In this document: positions 45,601 to 57,600 of the stretch, piece by piece | Layout: each line of letters opens with the position of its first letter | Position numbering within the stretch: the stretch's first letter is position 1 | Source of the DNA: Oegoconia quadripuncta | Taxonomy: Eukaryota; Arthropoda; Insecta; Lepidoptera; Autostichidae | DNA length: 64,000 bases | NCBI GenBank assembly: GCA_949316235.1 | Contig: OX438753.1 | Span: 16,784,496-16,848,495, forward strand | Direction: 5' to 3' | Notes under the pieces: model-generated | What the model saw: the letters and a program-made list of their open reading frames with translations, nothing else | Told to the model about the DNA's origin: nothing | Database searches by the model: none | Made by a program: the position numbers and the translations under genes

Positions 45601-48600
45601 AATGTGCTTCATGAGTTCTAATACTAATGTTTAACAAAATTACAAAAAATCTCAGAGCAGGGCATGTAACAATGACTTTTTAAATTTAATTAAATTACTT
45701 ATTTGCATTTATCCGACTGCTTTTAAATGGTGAAAGAAAACATCGGGAGGAAACCTGTATGCCTGAGAAATAAAAATTCAAAGGCATGTGAAGTCCCCAA
45801 CCCGCACTGGGTTAGCGTGGTGGACTATGGCCCATTATCCCTTCATATCCGCGGGAAGGCCTATGTCCCTTCAGTGGGATGCTTACAGGCTGATTATGAT
45901 GACAAAAAATGAGCAGCTATTTTAAGGAAGATAAACGCCTACTTCGAAACAAATGTTGTTTATATTGAAGCCTCAAACAGGATTTGGATTAAGTTTGGGG
46001 TTCTGGCTCATCTGGAAGCGTGATAATTATAAGAAATCATAATTGAAAGAATGCGAAAATTACGTAACCCATCCCCACCATCAAGCTAACCATCGTTCAA
46101 GCTCACAATTTTTCGAGATAACGATACATCGAGCTGACCATTGTTTGAGGCCTGAAACATCGAAGAAGCATGTTCGAGGAAACTTTAATCGAGATTATGT
46201 AAATCGAGTTGACGTGACCCCCTTCTTCTATATGCCAGTGTGAGCAGACTCTTAAGGTGCGTTTCTACTCAAGCAGAGCGAAGCGTAAGGAAAATGACCT
46301 GAAAGATCACTTGTATTGCGCTAAGACATATACAAGGTCATATTTTATTTAAAAAGTCGATACAATCTAATGAGATCATATATTTTGTAATCAATATGGC
46401 TAGAAAAAAAAATAAAAGTAAAGGATTTTGCAAATTCAGTTACTATGTTTCCGCTGTAGGGTGCTTATCATTCATTAATATTTAAGGAAAAAATATAACC
46501 CAATATTTTTTATAGCTTAATCGATTCTACACGTGCTTTTGACCAAACTAATTTCATGTTTCAGGTATGCAATAAATAACTTTCACTTTAATTTAATAAA
46601 ATTATTACTAATTACACGAGTTTGCGCCAAGTGCAATGGAGCCATCGGTACAAAAAAAATGTAAAAGATTTATCCTATTATCTAGACTGTTCTTTGCTCA
46701 TCAGCTGAGGGTACGGACGCGAGTTGGACGGTGTATTTTTGCTTTAAGATATATTATTATTAAGACATAATATCTACAAATAATTTGATGTAATGATTGA
46801 TGCATACCCAATAATAAACTTATTACAGGAGCAATCGGATATTTAAAATTTCCAAATAATTCATTCGGAAAATTACTTAATCGTTATCATTAAATCCATT
46901 CGGTCATTAATTACGATTAATTATTATTATGAAATGATCACTGCACATTATAATATTAGTCTGTATGAATATTAACATAAATAATCCTACAAATTCTTAA
47001 TAATACATTTTGTCAATTTAAAAAATAAAATACTCGATTAATACCCATTACATTACAATATAAATTATCTTTATTATAAAATACACAGAATATGTGGTGT
47101 CAAATAAATATATGTCTAATATCCAATCTAACTAATATTTTATGACAATTATACAACAAATGTAAAAATCAAATGGGTTCTGTTCTATTTCTTTGCCAAG
47201 AACCGACTTCATGGACAAAATTCTCTTTAGTTTGTAACCATGAAATTGAACGTTAAATTAACACACTTGGCTTGATTTCATCATACAGAAACAATTAGAA
47301 TTGTTTTGTACAAGTTCATTGAAAACGATCCCGCCCGCACCCGTTCAACATTGACTTACTTTTGTGCAAGGTAATTAAAATATTCTGCTGTTGTCATTAT
47401 TGGTGTGCTGTGTTGATTTTGTTTGGATATTGCTCAGACTGTTCTTACGTGGGACACATTGAACGTTTTGCGTACCTAAAGCCGGGTCTTGTGCTCCAAA
47501 AAATAACAAAACAAGCTAACAAAACATTTTTGCTGAACATGTTAGCAAAACATTACAGTCTCCTGCGCTTTTTAAACAGAAACAAACTTCTACTTAATAT
47601 GGAAATCGAAACAAACAAGCTATCTTCACTGTTCGCTAGCAACGATGAAATGAAAGATGTTTTCTCCGCCACGAATAACTTGTTCGCTTGTTTTTGCTAA
47701 CAAAACAGGCCACGCCCATATTTGGTTAGAATAACATGTTAGGTGTTAGGTGTTAAACCTTTGTTTTTATAAATGAGACAGTTTATAAAAAAAGTAATAT
47801 ACCTAGTTATTCTTTTTAAAAGACTTCAATCAAAGGAGGAGATTCTATGTTCAGCTGTATGTATATTTTTTATATATGTTCACCGATAACGTAGAGATTG
47901 GGCGCCTGACTCATGTGATTTTTTTTGTAAATGACATAGGTTACCGTCAAGTTGGATCCATTGTAGTTTTAGTATACCTAATCGGTTCAATAGCATTTTG
48001 TAATGAAGGTAAACAGTATAGCTTGACATATTTAGACGATTGTCTAGATTTTGCACACTCACTCGCCGAAACACTATTATGCTGTATAGGTTTGGAACGA
48101 AAAAATTTTGAGATGGTGGGTGTGATTACCAAAAAATATGACAAATCGAAGATCAAGCTGGTGTACAGCAACTACCCATCTAAACTCTGGGAACTAGAAG
48201 GGTCGCCATCGCACAAAAATGATCAGGGAGATTGGCTAGCCGCCAAAATACTAAATAAGCAAAAATACTAAAACTTTTTAATAAGAAAACCGGCCTCAGT
48301 CACTGCAAAGTAAAAAATATTTTTACTGAAACGCTCGTATCACTTATTTTTTTTTTTTTTTAAATAATATAAATAATAAATAAATATTTCGGACACTTAC
48401 ACCAATCATCTAGGCCCAAACTAAGCAAAGCTTGTGCTATGGATACTAGATAACGTATGTATTGAAATATGTACCTACTTATTTATGTATTTATATACTT
48501 ATTAGTATCTAGTTACATTTATATTCAGTTAGGTTTTTTTTTAACTATCATATTTATTAATTTTTTTAGATTGTGCACGTCTTATCTGCCTCTTCCAGTC

Positions 48601-51600
48601 ATATCTCTCTTTCGTAGGTCTGCTGGAAGAAATTTCATTGTAGAAATAAGCAGAACCTGTTGTGTCGTCTCTATTATGTTGTGTCTGTATGTTTTTTTCT
48701 TGTGTGCAATAAATGATAAATAAATAAATAAATAAATAACGGATAAACATACATACATATTTATATAAACATCCATGACTTGGGAATAAATCGTCATGAT
48801 CGTAGAACAACGGCGTATGGGACAATTCGTCAAAATCTATATTTATATACGAAACTGATCTAAAATAGGTCCTCTAAATAATAATTTCTTTTTTTTTTAA
48901 AACTCATAAAAATAGCGAAGTTACAGAATCGAACATCGGCGGATCTGGATCTTTTAACGTAGGACAAGGCCGTATCTGTTCATGCATCGTTGTACTTCGC
49001 ATACCTTCCCCCCGCCACCCTCACTCCGCGCGACGGATGTGTAGTACCGACCGTGTTCCACGCAGGACCTCAAGTTATAGTTTTGAGAAGAGTTTATAAC
49101 TTGTTGTGTTATTAAATTTGAATATTATGTTTTTATTTAACTAGCCTTGGTATTGTTAAATTAAAATGTTTTTAAGAAGGTCAAAACGCTTACTGGATTT
49201 AGTGAGAAATAAGGAACAGAGGAATATTATTCACATCGAGGACAAGATTCGAAGTAATGTCTCAACTATCCGTGTTGCATTTCAGGTAAGAAATGACTAT
49301 TCTTTTATCTCTAAAATTTATTATTAATAATATATAAAGCGCGATTTTAATATCTATAAAAGTGGACGTTTTATGGTATTTGCACTTTAAAATGACTGAT
49401 CATCACAACCGTCTCTGTTGTAGGGAAATGAGAGACAAAAAACCCGTGACGGATAAGCACATCTGTCGTTGTACCAAAGTTTGTAGTTAAAAAAATATGT
49501 CCATTTATTAATAATATATATTGTTTCAGGGTTGTGTTATTATGATGACAAAGTGATGAGACTGTTAGCTGTGATTAATTCTTTTTGGTGACGGATTAAC
49601 TTAACCTGCGCTATTCTAGGGAATTCTAAAGCACGGTTGATGAGAACCAGCATTGTACGTGGGACATTATTATGTCGGATGTACACAACTGACTTTATAC
49701 TAGGGACGGATTTTGTTTCTACGTCTTTATTCGTTTTTAAAAATCATTAAACACTAAAATAAACGAATAAGTATAAGGCAATTGGATTATAATGTGCTTC
49801 TTTTAGACAATGTAAATATCAATATATATATTATTTATTAAAAATAATGAAATAACTGATCTTTTTGTATAAATAATTCCACTAATAGAATAGTTCAATT
49901 CCTTACATTCGATCAAAGACACGCCTACACATATTTTCTGCCAAAGATGGAAACGCATCTCACACTATAATTTAAGTACGTGAAACAATGTTAAAACATT
50001 TAATACCCTGGTTATTATTGAGAGGACGATCAGAACAGCTTGGCAAAAGTACGATGGCATTACATCTGTCGAAAAAGACTTGCATGGATTCAACAACAAC
50101 CACAAAAAGGTAGTGGATGAAGGTATGATCACGTCCGTATGCGAACATGTTAAGTCGTTCGTACCAATACATTCGCATTACTGTCGTTAGTCATCATCAA
50201 GGTTGTATTTAGATGGCAGTTTGAGTATTGCGCGAATATTTATTCTGTAAAAAGACTGGCTCAATCAGGCAAGGCATGAAAACCTAGCAAAAACTCTACG
50301 CCCATACGACGATATAGTCAACTCCCATTTCAATTTGACATTCCATATTCCAAATAAAGATACATGTGACTAATGCCACGTTTTCAAGAATACTTATAAT
50401 CCCTCCGACGTACTAAAATTGGAATATACTATGTTAAAGATCGGACCTATTGGGGAAATACATTAGGCGATGTAATACCTACTTACCTATGCATAATATA
50501 CCTGCTCTTACAGTTGGGTCCCGTCCCACACAGAGCACTGACAGACAAGTAGCACTGTGCTCATCGCCGTCCCGATCTCTGGTCTAATCCCACCCGTGGA
50601 CTCACCAAATACCACTAATCGATGAATGGTCGTGTGTGAAGTGATCGTGATCTAACCAGCCTATGTGAAAGAGCTGGATTGCCTAAAACCCTAAGTGTCG
50701 GTAATGTAGGTAACGTAGGTATGCTAGGTAACATAGTGTTACTTTTGCGATTCTTCCCTTAGATATTACATTTATCCGGGCCCAGCTCCTTCAGCCTACA
50801 TACTAACCACCAACACAACAAAAAAGTTGCGCGGCAGTTAAAAAGCAAGGACAAAGATGATGGAGCTCAATCTCACGGTTTGATTGTGTGTGCGACATTT
50901 GATTTGCAAAAAGTTCTATCATGTGCACATGGTCAAATGAGCATTTTATACTACAAACGGAAATTATCTTGCTATAATATGACTGTGTTTTTGTGTGTGT
51001 GGGACGAGTTGCAAAACGTGGCTCACGACTTCATAAAAACATTTGCTGCAAAGGGGAGTTCAGTGTTGGTCAGGCAACTGTGCTGGCCAAAACAAAAATA
51101 GGATTATGCTTGCAATGTATGGTTTCGCGACTAAAAAATTCTTAGTTAAGGTAACTCATCGTTTCCTTGAAAGGGGACATACACAGAACGAAGGAGACAG
51201 CGTACACTCCGTCATTGAAAGAGCTGTGGTGATATTTTTTTTATTTTATTTATTTATTTAGGATCACCAACAGTTGTTACACTAGTACATAGTCCATTTA
51301 ACAATTAATGTAGTTGGTATTAAATTTAAATGTACAACCTTTTATAGGTGAACACATCATGCAAAAACCTTTAAAATCAGATAACAGTAAAACAAGAACT
51401 TATTACTCTAAATTTACCTCTATTAAGCTTTGATTGGTTGAGCAGTTCCGTGCCAAGTTGCGGTGTTAAGGTAGTGAAATAGTAACTAGAGAGTATAATA
51501 TATTATGTATGTTGTTGAGGGAATATACACTCCAGAAGAATGGAAGATTGTAATAAGATGGGCCAAGACTACTGATAAACCATACCGGGTGAGAGACCTT

Positions 51601-54600
51601 ACTCAGGAGGATGTTTTTCACTTCAAAATGCTACTGTTGAATAAAAACTGGCCAAAAAGTAGCATGGAACAAAATTAGAGAGTTAGTAGTTGAATACAAC
51701 TAAAATCTACAATACAAGTATGGTCTGGACGAGGAGCCCATGACCCTGGTCATTGGTAAGAAAACGAGAAACCGTGGCGATAATAATATCGTTATAGATA
51801 AAGCGTATTCTTGCACATTCGGGTATCATACCCAGCAGAAATCACAACTTTTTCCAAGGGTTGCCGCATGGTCGGGTTGCAGAGATGGAATCGGATTATG
51901 ATGAGTCGAGTCGTCTATTTTATAGTTATTGTATTACATTAGGTTGTCAAGAATACAATAATAAACGTTTAAGGCGGTCTATAGGTTTTTGTAGGTATTT
52001 ACATTAGATAGCCTGTAAACATTTTGAAACTGTGCTACGAATTACACTTAGGGCCCTTATTACAGAATGTTACTCAAGCAGAGAGAATAGTTAAAAAGGG
52101 ACAGCTTTATGTAGCTTGCACATCGGCATTTCTCTCTAACTATGCTCAAGCGCAGATCTACGCTTGAGCAACATTGGGAAATACGGTCCTTAGTGTTGTC
52201 GAGGAGATGATAAATGTTTAATGTTTGTTTGTTGCTTTTTTTATTTTAGCTTGTATGGAAAGATATGTTATTATACCAAGAAGCTAGTACTGTTAATTTT
52301 TTCATAATATCCTTTGATATTATGCCTAGATAAGAAGACAAAGGTTTTCCTTTTGATAAATACATAATTATTAGACATAAATATAACATTATTTTATTTA
52401 ATTCCTCCATCTTTTTTCAACATCCGACAAAAAGTCATTGCAGAGGTTCCGTAGAATACTGACTTAAAGAGACATACGTCTCAGTATAGATAGAAAGAAA
52501 ACGCAGAACAACGACGTATTATCACATACATACCCGAGTTGTCTACAGAACAATGACGCATGTGATTTTCTGCAGAAACTGAGCATTTCAGGAGAACATT
52601 TCGTAGTTCATATAAAAATAGATCTCAACGTTAATAATATTCCCAAATTTGAAATATATCGGCTCAGTCGATTTTTGACAGTTGCAAAAAAACCGGTTTC
52701 TAACCTTCAAAACGCTCTCCTGGAAACTTGACAGTTTGCAGATCCGCCTTTGTTCGACGATTACGACGAAATGTTCGTATTCATCACACAAACATTTACC
52801 CCTCGTGGGTTTCGAATCCGCAACCGTTGGTTTCACTGACAGGGTCACTATCCACTACACCAACCGGTCGTCGAAATTGTTTCCTATGTTCACTGTATGA
52901 GGGAATATCTTAGCCATGTTTGATGAAAATAGTTTTTTTTTTAGGTTATTTATCCATAGTACACTATTTTAACAATCTGCACTATCCATGTTTTATAGAA
53001 CATTACTCCATGGATAGTCTATGAATGTTCTATGGATAAATAAACTAAAAAAAAAAACAAAACGATTTTCACTATAGTGAAGAAATCTGCACTATACTGA
53101 AGATTGTTAAAATAATATTCTATGGATAAATAAACCAAAAAAAAGAACGATTTTCATCAAACATGGCTAAGATATCCCTAACACGCATTCAAGAACCTGT
53201 AAAGGTTCGTGTGTAGTGCGAATGAGATCACTGACCCGCCGCGTTATTAATCATTACAAAAAGTATGTAACTTAAATTTCTAGGGATACATAAAAGAATG
53301 TGCGAAAGTAAGCAGACATTGTGTCTCTGCTATCAAAATAAAATTTGTTGTAAAGGTACTTCCTACATAGACACATCTATAAAGTACTTTTTCAATGCTT
53401 GTACATTGTTTTATGTTATGTGAATATAGTTCACCAATACTATTTAAAATATCTGGTAAAATATAATCCCATATTCTCATGTCATGTACATTATTAAATT
53501 TAGGTAGCTGATATGGTGGTAGGTATGCCAAATTACATACTTAGATGATTTGGTCTACTTGTTTTTGTTAACAATGCTATGCTGGTATTTTTTTCCAAAA
53601 CTATTAACATTTTGTTGTACACAGTTAATATTCTACAGTTCTTAAACAATTCCTCATTATTTTCCTTATCTGTCCACCAAGTCGAGCAAAAAAGCGTCAC
53701 GGCCGTACCATCCTTTTCTCGAAGCAATTCAGACCATTTTCGACCCTCTGTAACTTCGTTGTGGATAAAAATAGAAGACTGAAATTTTCAGTAACTATGC
53801 AGGCATTGTAAAGACACGTATATTTAAAATTTCATTCAATTTGAACCAGTATTTTTAAATTTCTTAATTTTGTCACTCACTGACTCACCGATCATCAAAA
53901 TTCTAAGGCACTTCTAGCAGACCTAGAAGCTTCAAATTTGGAATATAAGTAGTGTTTGGTGTATGAATCAAGGAAAAACTAAAAAATCTAGAAAAGACAG
54001 CAAAGAAAATTAAGCCCACACAGCCAAGTCTTCAGTTAATTAAATTTTTCAATATTGGCTTTATTCGTAACGATGTTTTATTATTTTACGGCAAAAATTG
54101 TAACATCAAAGCCTCCCAGAAAAACCCATAGAGACAGGGAGTGGGCTCTTAGAAAAACTGTAGCTGAAGCTCAAGAAGTAGTACCGGAAAAGAGAAAACG
54201 GAAGGCTACCTACAAAAATAAGAAAAGTTCATAAGTCAGAGAGAGGGCTTTAAGAAAATTAGTTGCTGGTAGATATACATATATACAATAAGTAGAAGGT
54301 ACCGAAAAGGAAAAAAGTAGAACTGTCTACAAAATACAAAAAGAAATGAGATCCCATCAAAAACAATACTTGTCAAAAAAACCAAGTCTCGCAACTCAGT
54401 TGTTCTGCGGTAAAAAGTTGTGAGATCCATGTAATACCAAGTCGGTTGTTAATTTATTCAGTCTCTACTTAAGCGACTTTCTGTCTTAATACGTCCAGTC
54501 TCTAAGACCACGATCGTGGTCCATAACAATTGAAAATCAATTGTGTCTGGAATCTCCGTACTCGAAGCATTAAGTTGTTACGTAATAATTAACAGCATCT

Positions 54601-57600
54601 TATAGTGACGCATATCAATATTAAAATTCTTTAATGTTTTATATAAATATATTGAGACTTGGCCATCGCCTGAAAAGACGTGTAAATTCAATCGCCTGAA
54701 AACACATGTAAATTCAATTATTTAGTGCGATGGCCAAGTCTCGATATATTTATATAAAACATTAAAGAATGTTAATATTGATATGCGTCACTATAAGATG
54801 CTGTTAATTATTACGTAACAACTTAATGCTTCGAGTACGGAGATTCCAGACACAATTGATTTTCAATTGTTATGGACCACGATCGTGGTCTTAGAGACTG
54901 GACGTATTAAGACAGAAAGTCGCTTAAGTAGAGACTGAATAAATTAACAACCGACTTGGTATTACATGGATCTCACAACTTTTTACCGCAGAACAACTGA
55001 GTTGCGAGACTTGGTTTTTTTGACAAGTATTGTTTTTGATGGGATACTTATTTTAGCCCGTCTCGAAGATATTTCTCCTATAGCACAGTTTTTTGATGAA
55101 TGACCTATCACTTTTTTTCCAATTTTAATTGTTCGAAAAAGTTTCCCATATTTTTGTTTTCTATATGTTTCATTTCACCTTAAATGCATTTTACAGAAAA
55201 GATATTCAAATGTTTTTTAATTTACATATGTTTTAAAGTTCTACCGAATGTTTAGCCGAAGCATCTATTGCCAGACGTTTTGGTTTTCAGAATATTATTA
55301 ACAATTTACAAAACACAAGACTAACAATGAAGCGCCTGACAATTCTTTAAGTGCAATTTTACTTGTTTGTTACATTGCTCCAACGTAGGTACGTTGAATA
55401 CGATATTATATTTATAGATATAACAACTCTTAAACTTATTCGTTTACGTTTGCTGTATATTACCTCCAAAACCCCTTGGACAAAATTTCTGTATTGCCAA
55501 TGGCAATAAAGAAATTTTGTCCAAGGGGTCTTCCTTTCTCTCTCTATCTAAATCATTTGTTTGCTTGGGGGTGTTCTAAATATAAAATTTATAGATATAA
55601 CATCTGTGGTCGTATGTTAATAAAATTTCCGTGCGAATAATAATTTCTGTTCTGAGAAAAGTACACAAGAGGAAGAAGAAAACAAAGTTTCTATATTTTT
55701 AAATTGATATTTTTTTTAATTTGACTCTCACCAATTCTAAAATATCCTCGCATACATAATAAGCCAATTTTGTCACTAGCCTAATAATCTTCTATGATCG
55801 CATTGAGACCTAATTACCGGCTAGCAACGTTCTGTCTTCTTTACGATTCAACCATCGAAAATACCAATCTACATTTTCTTTTAAGTCCGAGTCGTTCCAA
55901 CGAAAAGCAGTGTTATAAATCAAGCATCTCCATCACCATCTTCCTGTCAATAGCAATGAAAAACAAAATAACAAAATAAATAGAAATATATTCATCAGTA
56001 TTGTCTTCCCGTAAAACGTGCCAGGGTCGTATGTTTCGAACGCACGAAGAAATGGTGTGGCCAGGGGTCAAGGCCCTTCGAGTTTATCACTATTTTCGTA
56101 TGACGTCGTATACTGACCGTCATGATTAATCATCAGCTATCTAAATTCGTGAACACCCGGTAAGTACATGGACACCCGCTGGTATGTATGTAAACGCTTC
56201 GTCATCGCCGGAGCAAGGTTAAATCGACGGGAAAAGGTAGTTCGAAGGGTGTCATCTCCCGTTTCAGGTCCTCATCATCTGGGGGGGATCGGACCCCGAC
56301 GGGCAACGTCGTGACTATGAATCTCCGGCGATCTTCATTTTCAGTGCGAATACCTTCTGGGTCGTCCCCCGTAATTGTCGCGGAAACCGGATCGCGGGCT
56401 GACAACCCTGGGACGCATGAAGCTTCACCGACTCGTTTGAAACCCGGCCTCTTTCTCTCGTGGCAGCCACTCAAGGCGGACTCAGCTGCATATATCTAAG
56501 AAAGTCCTGGAAACCTAGGGGGAACTTCTCCGGTGAGGACTGTTTTACAGAAGAGACGATGCGTCGGCGCAGTGTTTGTGTTGAGTTTTTCCTACAACCG
56601 CGTTATTTGTTGCAGGCCCCGGCTAGAACGCCTTCGCACGCCACGTGGTAATTTTGGGAAAGCACCAGCCTGATTGAAGTATTTCATATCGCTTCACCGC
56701 CTGGTAGAAGGTTCCTCTAGCTTTTACTGACGTGGAGTGTATTTTCAGTGCATTTTGTGACCCGTGGGTGGAAGGCCACTCACCTCGCGCGACACACCCC
56801 GAGTCCACTCTAAGGACGTGAGCGAGGAGTCGAGCGTGTTCACCATCTCCACGCAGGGCACCTAACCTCCAAAAGGTAAGCGTTGAAATTATTCTGTAGG
56901 GATCCCCTTAAGCCTCGCGCCACGTGGACGCTCATTTTTACATAATTCATCTCTAATATGCCAATACAGGGAAACAGCTGAGTTGTGCCTATTAATTAAC
57001 TACCATGACCTAGTAAAATTCCCCATTTCTCTATATATTTTGTAGTAAAAAACTTGATAATAATTAAATTCCTCGCTACTGTCTTTACTATTCCTTTTGA
57101 TTCTACCTAAGCATGTCTTTATCATACTATATTGTCTTCTTGTCATAACGTTAGTAGTGATGACCCCCTATAATTAATAATTCTGGAGCATTAAAAAACC
57201 ATCTCGTGTCCGCTCCAGGAGGTGTTTGGTAGGGGCCTGAGAAGTGCCCCCGGCTTGTGGGAGCGGAGGACCGCCAGGGTGAGGCGCTCTCCCGCCTCTA
57301 GTTGCCGCCTGTTTTAAGGTCGTTTTCCTTTACATTTAATGTCCCGATGTAAACCCGATGTAATGTAATCCAGTCGCTACTGTTTAAATTTAAAAAGCTA
57401 AATCATGTAGGCAAAACATAATCGACCAGACGTTGGACCAACCCTTATATATATTAAATCTTACCTATAAATTGTAAATTGTGTGAAGAATGTAATTAAT
57501 AAGCTAAATTGATACATACCATATAAATAAAGAGACTACATCAGGAGAAATTGATTTATTTCACCACCCTTCTCCGGAGGATAGTTTTTTTACGTTACAA

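Noticed and set aside
47362..47700. 112-codon plus-strand ORF
   Set aside because: No recognised motif and no splice partner. It is AT-rich and could be a chance reading frame or an undetected repeat.
47876..48271. 131-codon plus-strand ORF
   Set aside because: It coincides with a dispersed repeat also present at 28182-28615, where the corresponding frame is not open.
55471..55529. microRNA precursor
   Set aside because: The centre is a single base and the stem almost perfect, unlike typical pre-miRNA hairpins. It is listed as a palindrome only.
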